DNA from: Pleurostoma richardsiae
Taxonomy: Eukaryota > Ascomycota > Sordariomycetes > Calosphaeriales > Pleurostomataceae
Direction of reading: 5' to 3'
DNA length: 64,000 nt
Assembly (NCBI GenBank): GCA_030052745.1
Contig: JANBVO010000007.1
Coordinates: forward strand, 372,001-436,000
The position numbers and the translations under genes were made by a program. The notes beneath the pieces are model-generated. The model was not told the DNA's origin and did not search any database. It was given only the letters and a program-made list of their open reading frames with translations. How positions within the stretch are numbered: position 1 is the stretch's first letter; each line of letters begins with the position of its first letter. Shown here piece by piece: positions 10,868 through 23,536 of the stretch.

Positions 10868-12229
10868 GATTATGCCGATGTCAATGGTGTAGGAGTGGAT
10901 GTAGACTGATTGTCGTGAATGTCTAGGGCGATGCGACCATCCTCCGTACTAACCGGAAGGCTCAAGAAAAATGGACGAAGGACCAAAGGTCAAAAATTAG
11001 GTGCAAGAATTTGATAAATAGAGTGAGTTGAACGAGTAGTGAACAAGAGATAAAAGGGATGGGAGATATATTGGCTGCTTTGGAAGGAACCCGGAGAAGG
11101 AGAGGTTGCGTTGCCATATATGGTATCAACGCCGCATGCGAGATCGATGATTTGGCTGCTAGGGATTGCTTGTTAATGTCAGAGCATCGGCTGGAATAAC
11201 GTCTGCGATAGACTTGAGTGGCCTTGGGGAAGTCCTTGGAGGTTGGGAAAGGCGAGTCGGTATGTGGTGCAGAAGTAGTAGAGACTGGAAGGGTAGAACG
11301 AATTTGCTGGTAGAAGTTAGATCCTCAGTAAGGAAGGTGGAAGGATGGAGAGCGAGTAACGAAAAGGATGGCAAAGAAGAAAGAGAGGGCTGGGACTTAA
11401 GTTTCGACGAGGCGGGTGCATCCGAGGACTTTGGACTCCCAGACGAGGCGGGTATAGGCGAGGACTTCAGATAAGGCGGGTGCAAGTGACGACTTCAGAC
11501 GAGGCGGGTGCAGTTGGCAGTTGAGGAATCTCGGACAAGGCGGGTGCAAGGATGCTATGGGTAAAAAGGCAGGTTGCACTACAGCTGCAGACACAGTGTT
11601 GACAGAAATAGAAAAGATGGGACGAATTGACTGTACAGGACGGATGCTATGTTTATGTCGTCCGATAAACTTGGAAAGTTCTGAACTTCGGGAGTTCCGG
11701 ACAGGAACTGCCGAAGGCGAAACCAGCATTGTGAGCGTACGTGAACGAGCTGTCCGGGGACTCCATCAGTCGTTGAGGTAGTCGCCTGGTCATGGTTCAA
11801 ACGAAGGCATCTGCATGTCTTCATCCATTTGGCTGGAGGTCGTTGTTGATTCTTGATTTGGCGACTATGACTGAGATACAAAACCATCCATCATGCCTGC
11901 CCCAAGTATAAGATCCGTATGGCTGTGACAACACTTTCGCATTTTAACTCAGAGAGTCGAGGAAGTGTCGACAAGGCAACTGCCTTTACCAGAAGGATAG
12001 GAAAGACTCTTTGATATTAAGTTCTGAGACTCCAAGTGTTCTGTGTCGTGATATCGTTCATATGGATATATATCCGTGACAACTATCTTTGGTCCATGCC
12101 ATATATAACTCCAAGAAAACAAATCCCAGACCGGACACCATGCTAAATAGCCCCAGACTAGACTCCAAAACACATACACACAAGTGTAACAGTCCCAAGT
12201 CATCACTGCCTCCCTCTCCTTGGTGACTA
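10868..12229. other. Intergenic: promoter of the RING/SNF2 gene and 3' flank of the ankyrin gene
   Basis: No convincing gene is present. Short open frames exist on both strands around 11160-11730, but they overlap a GC-rich tandem repeat (11406-11548) and show no recognisable domain. Confidence 0.5.
11406..11548. repeat. Five-unit imperfect minisatellite, core GACGAGGCGGGTGCA
   Basis: The 15-base core recurs at about 11406, 11442, 11470, 11498 and 11534, so start-to-start spacings are 36, 28, 28 and 36. The spacers share a GAGGACTTCAGA-like word. It lies about 540-680 bases upstream of the RING/SNF2 gene start, and a role in that promoter is possible but unproven. Confidence 0.8.
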
Positions 12230-15200
12230 TTAGTCCAGCTCCCCAGTGACATACCCAATCTGCCTCCTCTCCCCGACCCCCAGCCCCTGCAGCCTCCCCG
12301 CCAGCAGCCCCTGCTGCTCGACCAGCCTCCTCTGCTCCGCCATCCGCGCCCTCGCCCGCCCGTCCCTCTCCCGGTCCGCCCGGCCCTCCTCCTCCCGCTC
12401 CCCCGCCCGCACCGCGCTCATCTGCCGCGCCGCGTCCACCCGCTCCTGCCCCGCCGCCCGCTCGTACTCCAGCGCCTGCAGCTGCCGCCGGCCCTCCGCC
12501 TCCACCTCCGCCTCCGCCAGCTGCCGCGTCCGGTCCAGGTCCGCCACCGCGAGCCGCTGCGCGTGCTCCAAGGCCGCGGTCCGCTCCGCCGCCCGCCTCA
12601 CCGCCGCCGCCGTGGAGACCTCGTCTTCCAGCGCCGCGCGGGCGCGGAGCCCGGCCACTTCGGACTCGCGCTGGCGTCGGGCTCGTGCCTCCTCGATTTC
12701 AGCCCGTTCAGCGAGGATGCGGTCCTGCAGGGTGGCTAGCTCTCGCGTATGTGCGATACGGCGGGCGTGGTCGGCATCTTCGAGGGCCAGGCGGTCTGTA
12801 CGGGCGCGTCGCTCGCGCTCGGCAAGGAGGATATGGTCTGGCAGACCGACGGCGTCAGCAGGCTGCGGCCCCTCGTTGGCGTAGAAGACGTCAGTAGCGC
12901 GATTAGCCTTCAAGAGGGCGAGGAGTTGCGTATTCTGGGTACCGGACCGGGTGGCCAGGACGCGAGAGGCGTACATAGTCGGCGAGTAGGTGTGCGTGCC
13001 GTCGGTGAAGTGGTTGAAGGGCTTATTGACGAGCTTCCACATGCCGACCTTGAGAAGCGCCTTGGTTGTATTGACAGGGTCGGAGGACTCCATGGCGAGG
13101 AGCAGCACGGATTTGTCGTCTGAGAGCAGGCTGAGGTCCGTCCCCTGCTGCATGAGGAAGTCCATCGCCTTCTCCATAGCCTTCTCCCGCGCAGCGGTCA
13201 GTTCGCCTGCTCCAGCGGCGTGGAGACACAGCTCGCCCAGAGCGCTGCGGCCTCCGTGCAGAGGGCTGGGGAAGTCTACTTCGTGGCCGAAGTCGATCAG
13301 CACTTGCATCGCCCCGAGGTCGAGTTCTCTCGCAGCGTTATGCAGCGACCCATCGTTCTTCGACGGCTCGGCAGCCAGGATGTTCGTCATCATCAGCGTC
13401 CCGAGGTCGCCGCCGATGCCAGTCGCCATCGTCAGCGGCGTATTGCCCGTGACATCTGCAACGTCGACCTCCGCCCCAGCAAGGATGAGAGCCTTGACGA
13501 GGTCCTGGCGCCGGCTCTGGATCGCCAGCATGAGCGGCGTCGTCTTGGAGAGGCGCGTCTCGAAGTTGACCTTGGCGCCCTTGTCGATCAGCATGGTGAT
13601 GAGCGAGCTGCTGACTTTCTTTTGGGGCTGCAGGAGGCACCAGGTGAGCAAGTTGACCGGCTCCTCCTGCCCAGGTTCGGGCAAGATGAGCGCGGTGCCC
13701 ATCTGGTCGTGGTAGTAGCCCGCGTGTAGTAGCGCCTCGAGCATCTTGCTCGACCGGGGATATCCTGCGATTGCCCGGAACACCACTGGTTGCGACTCCG
13801 GGTGAGCGAACATGACGTCCAGTCGGTCGCAGCCCTCGTGATAGTCAGTGAACAGCGTAACCATCTCCAGCGCCTCCTGCTCTGGCAACTCGTGGTCGAA
13901 CAGGTAAGAGAAGGCCATCGACAGCGACTCGCCGTTCGGCTTGAGCTGAAGCAGCTGGCGGATGAGCTTCGCGTCGGCGCTCTTGGCTGCTTTGCACAGC
14001 GGCAGGCCTCGCTTCCAGTTGACATCAGCCTTGTGCTGGACAAGTAGATCCACAAAGCGGCGAGCGATGCCATCCTTCTCCGTGCGGAGGTGATCTATCG
14101 CAACAGCCAGCGCACCGGACAAGCCCTCGCCCCCGGCCCCCTTCTCGAGCAGCCGCTGAGCAACCTTGAGCCCATCCTCGCACAGCCACTTCTCAGCGCT
14201 CTCGGATGTAAAGACCTGCGAGAACGCCCAGTTGACATCCTTCTGCGGGATCTCCCCCTCCAAAAAGACATCAAGCACGGGAAACCGCAGCTTCTGCGCC
14301 GCGTCCACCAGCGTCTGGCAGCCGTTCGTCAGCGGCGACGCACCGTTCGCCAGCAGCAGCCGCACCAGCGCCATGTTCGGCTCGTCCTCGTTGACCGCCT
14401 TGTGCAGGCCGACGTGCACGTCCTCCGTGGCCGGCAGGCCCGCCCGGAACAGCCACTCGATGACCTTGTACCGCGGCTCCGGGCTCAGCCGCCAGCTCGC
14501 CTTGAGGGCGCGGGCCATCGTGGCGTGCGAGGGCCGCCGCTGGCGGGCGCTGATGGCGGCGCCGTTGTCGGCGACGCCGAGCATCAGCTCCAGGATGCCC
14601 AGGAAGGCGCACCGCGTCGCGTTCCACACCGCCTCGCCGGAGTTGTAGTCCGTGCTGGCCCCGGCCTCGAGAAGCAGCCGGACGAGGCCGAGCGCGTCGT
14701 CGCCGAACCGCGCGGCCGACACGAGCTGCGCATCGACCACCTCGCCGCTGACGCCCTTCTCAAGGAGCAGGTGGAAGACGGCCGCCCGCTCTCCAAGATC
14801 CCCCACCTCCGTCGCGGCCTGGAAGCCACGAGCCAGGGTGGCCTCCTTTACGGCCGCCTTGCCGGACAGGAGCATCTTGAGCACATCGGGGGCGCCGGCC
14901 CGGCAGGCCTCTACGATAGCCTGGCCATCCTGGTGCTCGACGCTGGCGCCGCGGTCCAGGAGCACGGCCCCGAGCACGAGGTCACCGCTCCCCGCCGCTG
15001 CCAACAGCGCGTCTGAAACGACTGGTCCCGAGGCGCCAGCCTTGAGGAGCAGCTCGCAGATCGCCTTCCTGGCGCCCTTGTCCTTATCGATCTTCGTCGC
15101 TTCCGCAAACGCCCCGTTCAGCACGGGGACGGTATAATTCCTCCTCGCCTTGCTCAGTATGACCTCCACGACCTCCGGCCTCCCCCTCTTCACAGCCGCC

Positions 15201-17890
15201 GTGAGCGCCTCCCCGTCCCCGGCCTCAGCATGCGCCGCCAGCGTGCCGATGAGCGGCAGGTCGGCCGGGTACGCAGCCACGGCGAACACCAGCGCGCGGT
15301 TGGCCTCGACGGCGGGGGCCCCGGCGGCCAGGAGCCGCCGCGTGAGGGTCAGGCGGTCCATGGGGTCCGCGACGCGCAGCGCGTGGGGCATCGCGGCCTG
15401 CAGGGACTGCGGGCGCGGGCGCGCCGCGAAGAGCATGTCGGCGAGGGGCGCGCACGCGGCGGCCACGGCGTGGCACAGCGCCGCGGCCTTGTGGGCGTTG
15501 ACGTCCGCCCCTGCAGCGAGGAGGGCCTTGACGGCCGCGAGGGTGCGGTGCGGGGGAGGCGCGGCGAGGGCGGCCTGCACCTCTGTGACGAGGAGGTCGT
15601 TGAGGGCTTCCTTGGCGTGCTTGGCTCGCGCGAGGAGGGAGGAGAGCTTGGTGGCCTTGGTGGGCGTGGAGGGCAGGTCGGACATGGACTTCAAGGCACG
15701 GGTGAGGGTTTCTGGGGTGGGTTTGCTGGATTGGAGGAGGAGTTCTAGGATGGCTGGATCGCCGTTACGAACGGCTGCGTGAGATGTTAGAATCGACAGG
15801 ATGGTAATCAGGAAACGGACTCGAAGGTTGAACTCACCGAGCACCAAGGGCTTGCCCGAGTCAAAGTTGATATCGGCCTTGCCCTGCTTGAGCAGAATCT
15901 CCAAAAGCTTTGCGTCCGTCGGCGTGCCTTCGAGCGTCATTACCAGTGCCTCTGCTACAGCCTTGCCTTCCAGGCCTGCTCCCGCATCCGCCAACAAGCC
16001 AACCATCTGCGCCCTCTTCGCTGTATCGTTAAACAGCATGGCCTTGGGAACAGCCATAGCAGCTGTCTGTGGTGTAGACCCGCTCCGCAGCAGCGTCGCC
16101 AGCAACTCCGAGTCGCCATGCTCGACCGCCGACAACAGCGCCGCTCCATCATTGAAGTTGACGTCGGCATCATGCCGCAGCAGCAACCTGATGAGCCGCT
16201 CGTCCCGCTGCCCCGGCTGCTCCTCGATCGCTTCCTGCAGCGCCGCATGCACGCAGGCGGCCGGCAGCAGTCCCGTCGCGAGGAACAGCTCGGCCATGTG
16301 GTAGCGGTCGACGGGGGCGAGGTTGCCAGTGCAGGGGAACACCTCGGCGAGCGTGTCCGCGGACGGCCCGCAGGCGAGCATCAGCCGCGCCACGGGCAGG
16401 TTGGCTGTCAGCACCGCCAGCTGCAGCGCCGAGCCGCCGTTGCGGTTGACGTCGGCGACCTGGTGCCGCTCGAAGACCATGCTGCGCGGGCCCTTGCGCA
16501 GGTCGTGGCCGGCCGCGGGCCTGCCGCCGGGGAAGTGCGGCGTCAGCAGCAGCTTGGCCGACTCCATGTCCTCGGCCTCGATGGCGTGGATGAGTGCGTC
16601 GTGCAGCGGGGGCCCGGCGGCGCCCCTGCGCAGGAGCAGGTCCAGGAGGAGGTACCTGTCCTCCGGGCGGGCCTTCTTGGGGATGCTCGACACGCACGCC
16701 GAGGCGCACGCCGGGCCCAGGACCGACCCGTCGTTGAGCAGCAGCTGCACGAGCGCCAGGTTGCCCCTGGCGATCGCCTCCCGCAGGACTTGCGCGTCCT
16801 GGAACTCGACCGACGCGCCGTACGCGGTGAGCATGCCGACCATCTCGTAGAAGCCCGTGGAGCAGGCCTGCACCAGCGCCGCGGACACCACGTCGCCCTC
16901 CGCGCCCGCGCACAGCAGCACCTCCGCGAGGGCGAGCTTCTCGTTCGGCATGATGGTCGGGTGCGTGAACACCTTGGCGAACGCCTCCGCCAGCGCCTGC
17001 CGGCCCGGCGGCCGCCCCCCCGTCAGGATCGCCAGCGCGACGTCCACCCGGCACTGCGCCACGCCCTCCTTGAGCGCCTCGCCGCTGTTGTGGCTGCCGT
17101 CCGCCGTCGACCGGCTCAGCCGCAGGACCGTGTCGGCGCACCCCTTGCGGGCCGCGTCCACCATTGCGTCGGACACGCACGTCGGCGATGGTCGTCCGTC
17201 GGATCGTAGCACCAGTCCCACTACATCCGCCTGCCCGCCCGCGGCGCACACGGCTCGGAAGGCGTCTTGTCCGTCGGTCGTGGCGGCCACACTCGCGCCG
17301 TGCCGGAGAAGCACCTCAATGATCTCGACGCTCCCGGACTCAAGTGCGGGCGGGAGCGCCGTGTCCAGCGTCAGGGAGTCGCAATGCGGGGCCAGCACGG
17401 CGACCATGTCGGGCTCGCCGGACTGGATGGCTTTCTGGAGTACCCGGCCCCGCTGGAAGGTCTCGAGGGAGCGCCGGCGGGTGAGCAGGCTGGTCCGGGT
17501 CTTGGTGCTCACAGCGCTCAGGTCGCCGCCGGCCGCGAGGAGCTTACGGACTAGAACCTCCGCGACGCCGGCGGAGCCACCGTTGCCGACGTGCTGGTCG
17601 AGGGCGTCAAAGATCTCGCGGGGGTCGTAGGTGGGCGTCTTCTTCTTGTTCAGGGTGAAGGCGCGCTTGACTGCGTCGGCGCTGCCGTGGTTCTGGCCTT
17701 GATTACTGCTCAGCCGGCGGCGTTTGAGCAGCTCTTCGGCTAGGAAATCATCATTCGGCGTCGAGAAGGTCGGAGAGAGGGGAGATACGGAGGGCCGGGT
17801 CAGGGGTGCCGTGTCCGGGGGATCTTCGATGCCCCATTCGGCGGCGAGCCGGCGGAGGCGCCATTGGCGCTCCTCTTGGCTCACTGGCAT
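12230..17890 (-). CDS. Giant ankyrin-repeat protein with C-terminal coiled coil, ~1865 aa
   Basis: The protein starts at 17890 (MPVSQEERQWRLRRLAAEWG). It is continuously open to the stop at 12230, but 15775-15837 is almost certainly a 63 bp intron: it has donor GTGAGT, branch TCTAAC, acceptor CAG, and its translation (EFNLRVRFLITILSIL) breaks an ankyrin unit. Without it the protein is about 1865 aa. Residues ~60-1600 are degenerate ankyrin helices arranged in a longer super-repeat, each beginning with a phrase like ADVNFNDGAALLSAVEHGD or ASVEHQDGQAIVEACRAG. More canonical ankyrins (TPLMLAIQSRRQDLVKALILAGAEVDVADVTGNTPL) come near the end. The last ~250 residues are an Arg/Glu/Ala-rich coiled coil. 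No NACHT, kinase, protease or membrane segment is visible, so it is probably a scaffold. Its binding partner is unknown. Confidence 0.88.
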   Translation of the reverse strand: MPVSQEERQWRLRRLAAEWGIEDPPDTAPLTRPSVSPLSPTFSTPNDDFLAEELLKRRRLSSNQGQNHGSADAVKRAFTLNKKKTPTYDPREIFDALDQHVGNGGSAGVAEVLVRKLLAAGGDLSAVSTKTRTSLLTRRRSLETFQRGRVLQKAIQSGEPDMVAVLAPHCDSLTLDTALPPALESGSVEIIEVLLRHGASVAATTDGQDAFRAVCAAGGQADVVGLVLRSDGRPSPTCVSDAMVDAARKGCADTVLRLSRSTADGSHNSGEALKEGVAQCRVDVALAILTGGRPPGRQALAEAFAKVFTHPTIMPNEKLALAEVLLCAGAEGDVVSAALVQACSTGFYEMVGMLTAYGASVEFQDAQVLREAIARGNLALVQLLLNDGSVLGPACASACVSSIPKKARPEDRYLLLDLLLRRGAAGPPLHDALIHAIEAEDMESAKLLLTPHFPGGRPAAGHDLRKGPRSMVFERHQVADVNRNGGSALQLAVLTANLPVARLMLACGPSADTLAEVFPCTGNLAPVDRYHMAELFLATGLLPAACVHAALQEAIEEQPGQRDERLIRLLLRHDADVNFNDGAALLSAVEHGDSELLATLLRSGSTPQTAAMAVPKAMLFNDTAKRAQMVGLLADAGAGLEGKAVAEALVMTLEGTPTDAKLLEILLKQGKADINFDSGKPLVLGEFNLRVRFLITILSILTSHAAVRNGDPAILELLLQSSKPTPETLTRALKSMSDLPSTPTKATKLSSLLARAKHAKEALNDLLVTEVQAALAAPPPHRTLAAVKALLAAGADVNAHKAAALCHAVAAACAPLADMLFAARPRPQSLQAAMPHALRVADPMDRLTLTRRLLAAGAPAVEANRALVFAVAAYPADLPLIGTLAAHAEAGDGEALTAAVKRGRPEVVEVILSKARRNYTVPVLNGAFAEATKIDKDKGARKAICELLLKAGASGPVVSDALLAAAGSGDLVLGAVLLDRGASVEHQDGQAIVEACRAGAPDVLKMLLSGKAAVKEATLARGFQAATEVGDLGERAAVFHLLLEKGVSGEVVDAQLVSAARFGDDALGLVRLLLEAGASTDYNSGEAVWNATRCAFLGILELMLGVADNGAAISARQRRPSHATMARALKASWRLSPEPRYKVIEWLFRAGLPATEDVHVGLHKAVNEDEPNMALVRLLLANGASPLTNGCQTLVDAAQKLRFPVLDVFLEGEIPQKDVNWAFSQVFTSESAEKWLCEDGLKVAQRLLEKGAGGEGLSGALAVAIDHLRTEKDGIARRFVDLLVQHKADVNWKRGLPLCKAAKSADAKLIRQLLQLKPNGESLSMAFSYLFDHELPEQEALEMVTLFTDYHEGCDRLDVMFAHPESQPVVFRAIAGYPRSSKMLEALLHAGYYHDQMGTALILPEPGQEEPVNLLTWCLLQPQKKVSSSLITMLIDKGAKVNFETRLSKTTPLMLAIQSRRQDLVKALILAGAEVDVADVTGNTPLTMATGIGGDLGTLMMTNILAAEPSKNDGSLHNAARELDLGAMQVLIDFGHEVDFPSPLHGGRSALGELCLHAAGAGELTAAREKAMEKAMDFLMQQGTDLSLLSDDKSVLLLAMESSDPVNTTKALLKVGMWKLVNKPFNHFTDGTHTYSPTMYASRVLATRSGTQNTQLLALLKANRATDVFYANEGPQPADAVGLPDHILLAERERRARTDRLALEDADHARRIAHTRELATLQDRILAERAEIEEARARRQRESEVAGLRARAALEDEVSTAAAVRRAAERTAALEHAQRLAVADLDRTRQLAEAEVEAEGRRQLQALEYERAAGQERVDAARQMSAVRAGEREEEGRADRERDGRARARMAEQRRLVEQQGLLAGRLQGLGVGERRQIGYVTGELD

Positions 17891-19857
17891 TGCCGGGAGA
17901 GCACGCTTGATAGTCCTAGTTCTCGCTAGCTCCTATGAGCCTCTTCTCATCTCCTGCTTGCGCTTTCACATGTGTGAGATCACCTCCCACGGCATGAAAG
18001 CCAGTGAAAGAGCATTGACCAGGAAGCACCACGTAATGGGAAACGCGTGGCAGGAACAAAGAAAACGCGTGGAGCATATGAGACGCCAATCTCTTTGGGA
18101 TGAAGATCGCAAGGCTGACTGCTTGCACTGAATGAACTCTAAGATAACCGCCGCAGCTCAGCTAGAAGAGAGGCACAAGAAAAGAGTCGTTGATGATATG
18201 ATGATACAAGCTAGAGTGAGTGAGAGATCGGCGCTAGAAGCTCAGCAGAGGCCAGCAAGTCGACGTCTGAGAAGATCAATTTTCCAAGGAGCCGGTCAAC
18301 ATCAATAGAGTTTTGGGCCGCTCGGCTTAGATTCGGCACCAGACATGGGCGTTCGCTGGTTGCTGGTGGTCGCGATTGTTAAAGTATGGAGTGTTGCGGA
18401 GAAGACGCTGTGGCGGAGCCCGTATTCAACAAACTCCGAATACGGTTTCAACGATCAGGACCTCAACGACCTTAAAGGGACCACGGTTAAGAGACCGTGA
18501 GGGTGTAAGTGAGTCGTGAGTTCAGAGCGAATGTCGGTCTCGATACAGGAAGAAAAGAAGGATAACAATTGAATATGGCAGCGAGGAGACGAACGCAGCA
18601 GAGGGACAGCGTCCTGAGACAAGGAGGCAGAAGCTTGAGCCAGCCACACAGCACTCCAGGAGGAGCTCAGACGAAGCTTTGGGGAGCAGCCACGAGCAGA
18701 TCCGTGCACAGCCCCGGCCGTTTGACGTTAGCCCCCCCCCCCCCCCTGATGATCGCCTTTCGCTTCAGGGATCGCCGCCACCACCACTACAGATTACGGC
18801 CATCTCTCCCGAGGGAGGGCTTGGAGGGCTGGGAGGCCTTCTTTGTTCCTGATCTTTTCCTTGTCAACCGAGCTCGGGCGGAGGGCTACTTCCTGGGCTC
18901 TCGGGTTGGGTCAGTTCAATCAGTCAGTTGTTGCATGTCGCAGCCTAGCAGACAGCCAAGGAACCCTCCTTTCCACTGCAGTCTCCAGCGAGCTTCCTCC
19001 CTGCATGAGCCAGTCAGATCACGAAAAGGCGTCACCCAAGAAGCCAAGGACGAGCTTCAGCCGCAATTGGGTACGTGGCATCGCAACATTCAACGCCTTG
19101 GCGCTTGTGCAGCCTGCATCTCGGCACGGCAGACGGCAAACCGGCAGGGCCAAGACGGGGCCACGAGTCCACCCAAAGAGACACGGAGCATCTGCGAGGC
19201 GGACCCGTGGGGCAGATTCTGGACTCCGGACTCCGGCATGGCTCTCGTCTTAATTTGCTTGTGAGTGCCGGCTTATGCTGTGATTACCTGAGCTGTGCCC
19301 GGCGGTTTGTCAACTCGTCCCTGTCCCCTGATGACGGGGGCTTACTCGATCACGGCCGGCTTCCTTTTCCTTCATTCTGGCTGCTGCTGCTCTGCATCGG
19401 CGATAGTAATGCTCCCCTGGCAAGTAATGCTGTAGGTTAAGCAGGATGCTGTCGGACATACGAATCCAGCGCGAGCATTTCGCATCATGCATTACTGTAT
19501 GGTGGCAGCCCTGACTGACTGGCCGTGGATGGATTGATTGTCGATGGTCCTTAGTAATCTTCACATAACCTCGAACCAGGCTTCGTATCTACAGTGCATC
19601 TACATCATCATACATAGTGCACAGTGGGATCTCGATATATCTGCCCTCGGTCTCTGTCTTCAGCATCTTTCATCGTGCAAGGAAGTTCCATCCATCAGGT
19701 GACGCTTCCATCTCCTGACACCAAACCTGCCATCTCTTCGCAAATTGTTCTAGAACACCTACCCACTAACCTTAGGTCGACGACTCTTCCTCAAAAACTC
19801 TCCGAGTCTGCATCCCGGCTGCCCCGAGGAGTCGCCCCGCACAGCCCCGCACTAGCA
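17891..19857. other. Intergenic: divergent promoter region between the ankyrin and quinone oxidoreductase genes
   Basis: No gene is supported over ~2 kb. There is a run of about 15 C at 18732-18746. Open frames around 18569-19264 start without ATG and show no domain or intron signals. Confidence 0.5.
18732..18746 (+). repeat. Poly-C homopolymer, ~15 bases
   Basis: A single uninterrupted C run in an intergenic region. Length may be uncertain in the assembly. Confidence 0.8.
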
Positions 19858-21064
19858 ATGGCGTCCGCCGAGTCCATCCCGAAGACCATGTCCGGCATCC
19901 TCATCGAGGCGCCCGGCGGCGTCGAGGCCCTGCACTGGAAGGAGGACCTGCCCGTGCCGGAGCTCAAGGAGGGCGAGGTGCTGATCAAGAACGAGTACAT
20001 CGGCGTCAACTACATCGACACGTAAGAGCTACATCCTCTGACCAACCCCAACCAAAGCTGGAGCCATCCTGTCAAGTGTCTTGAGATATTGTTTCACGGT
20101 GGAGAGTCGAGGAACTGACTGCAGCTAACAGCTACTTCCGCACCGGCCTCTACAAGGCCGCCCTCCCCCTCGTCACCGGCAAGGAAGCCGCCGGCACCGT
20201 CGCCGCCGCCCACCCCTCCGTGACCGCCCTCCGCCCCGGCGACCGCGTCGCCTACCTGGACGACCACGCCTACGCGCAGTACGCCGCCGTCGCCGCCATC
20301 AAGGTCCTCCCCCTGCCGGAGCAGCTCACTACCCTGCAGGCCGCCGCCTCCCTGCTGCAGGGGCTGACGGCGCTGACCTTCGTGCGCGAGGCGGCGGGCC
20401 TGGGCCCGGCGGCGCACCTGGGCGTGGCGCCGGGCCGGCCGTGGGCGCTGGTGCACGCCGCGGCGGGCGGGGTGGGCACGCAGCTGTGCCAGATGCTGGC
20501 GGCGCTGGGGGCGCAGGTGATCGGGACGGCGGGCGGGCCGGAGAAGATGGCGGCGGCGAGGCGGAACGGGGCGCAGTGGGTGATTGACAGCCGCGGCGGG
20601 GACGACCTGGTCGCAAAGGTGAAGGAGATCACGGGGGGGCACGGGGCGGACGTCATCTTCGACGGGGTGGGCAAGGCGACGTTCGAGGCGGACCTGGAGC
20701 TCATTGCGCGGAAGGGGACGCTGATCAGTTTCGGGAACGCGGTGAGTTCCCCCTCCTTACCTTTGTCTGAGCGACTCTCATTTCTGTGCGCCTCGACTGA
20801 CAAGAGGAACAGTCCGGACCAGTGCCGCCAGTGGACGTGCTGCGGCTGGGGCCCAAGAACATCAAGCTCATGCGGCCGGTGGTGTTCAACTACCTGGTGG
20901 AGCAGGAGGAGCGCGACAAGTACTCGAAGGAGCTGTTCGACCTGCTGGCGACGGGCAAGGTCGAGGTCAAGGTGCACGAGGTGTACCCGCTCAAGGAGGT
21001 CGGGCGAGCGCACACGGACCTGGAGAGCAGGAAGACGTCGGGCAAGCTGGTGCTGAAGGTGTGA
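19858..21064 (+). CDS. NADPH:quinone oxidoreductase (zeta-crystallin-like MDR family), 341 aa
   Basis: This is a medium-chain dehydrogenase/reductase of the zinc-free quinone oxidoreductase branch, which reduces quinones or enals with NADPH. Exons are 19858-20021, 20132-20741 and 20813-21064. The GroES-like N-domain contains GEVLIKNEYIGVNYIDTYFRTG, and the Rossmann fold carries the characteristic AAAGGVGTQLCQ with GTAGGPEKMAAARR just after. The C-terminus (LESRKTSGKLVLKV) is the family's usual end. No zinc-ligand cysteine cluster is seen. The ATG at 19858 (MASAESIPKTMSGI) is the first in its frame; the frame is open upstream without another ATG. The middle exon is extremely GC-rich. It is most like yeast Zta1. 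Confidence 0.93.
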
Positions 21065-22106
21065 CGGGAGAAAGAGGGAGGAGAGGAGGAGAGTGGTATA
21101 GGTGTGCTACGGTAACCTTGTCTTTCCAGCTCTTGAAGCAAATGAATTGTCTGTCTGTCCGTTTATCCATCATAATAGGGGCAACGTTGTAAGGTTTTCT
21201 CCACTGGTTCTTTTGCGATCTGCGTGACATGCAGTCTCCCGTATCGATCTGGGGGTTAGTTCTTCGCAAACGTCATACCCGTCTTAACCGTCTGCGATGA
21301 GCGCAGCCGGAGGGGGTTGAGTAATGGAGCCGAGCTCGGGTGAGGCGCTGGGTAAAACGGAGGCTTTTAGTATCTCGTGATTGATTGATGGAGGCAGGTG
21401 AGGCTTGGAGATTTGTCGTGTCTGCAGCGAGCCTCAGTACTGTGTACACACCTGATTGACTAGACAGTTTAGCATTGACTTATAGTGTAGCAAGCAATTA
21501 GCAATGCGCACACGCTAATCTGATCGTCTCCGCGAGCCCCGTCTGGCGCAGGATGACTCGCGGGAGGCGAGGGGAAAAAGAAGCGCGGCCGTTGGGGGTG
21601 TTAAATGCTGATGGGCGATGATGGGCGTGGGACCTGCAGCTGAAACGGCGCACCAGTGCAGGTAATCCCGGATCCGGGCCGAGCGAGACACTGGCAGCGG
21701 GGCCCGGCACCTGTTGGCTAACGAGATTTGACGTAACTTGGCAGCGCCGTCGCCTCGTTGCCCGTCTGGGCCACCCAATTCGCGCGCCTTTTCTCTCGAT
21801 GGCGGTGGTGGTGGTGGTACTGGTGACAATTGCGGAACCGCCGTTGCAGACTGACCGACAGACCGACAGGCCGGGCATGACATGTGTACAGTACATCCTT
21901 ACCTACACAGTAGAGTAGAGCCTTATTAGTTAATGTGAAATATTAAATAAAGTTCCCACGGCGTCCCTCTCCCGCGCAGGCGAACCTGGATACCGCCAAA
22001 CTCTCCTCTCCCCTCCGTCGAAACTCTAAGATCCTCCCTGCACACACACACGGCTGATTGCCATTCGAACTAACTCCCTGCATTACTCGGTCTCTCTCAA
22101 ACGGTT
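21065..22106. other. Intergenic between quinone oxidoreductase and UDP-glucose 4-epimerase
   Basis: No gene is seen. The stretch 21500-21900 is open on the minus strand in two frames, but it lacks any recognisable protein motif and is probably the epimerase promoter. Confidence 0.5.

Positions 22107-23536
<1,430 letters not shown>

Noticed and set aside
14090-17209. Long open frames on the plus strand (308 and 363 codons) antisense to the ankyrin gene
   Set aside because: They arise from the extreme third-position GC of the ankyrin gene; their translations are compositionally biased and show no domain.
18569-19264. 231-codon plus-strand frame upstream of the quinone oxidoreductase
   Set aside because: It starts without ATG, crosses a poly-C run and has no recognisable motif or splice pattern.
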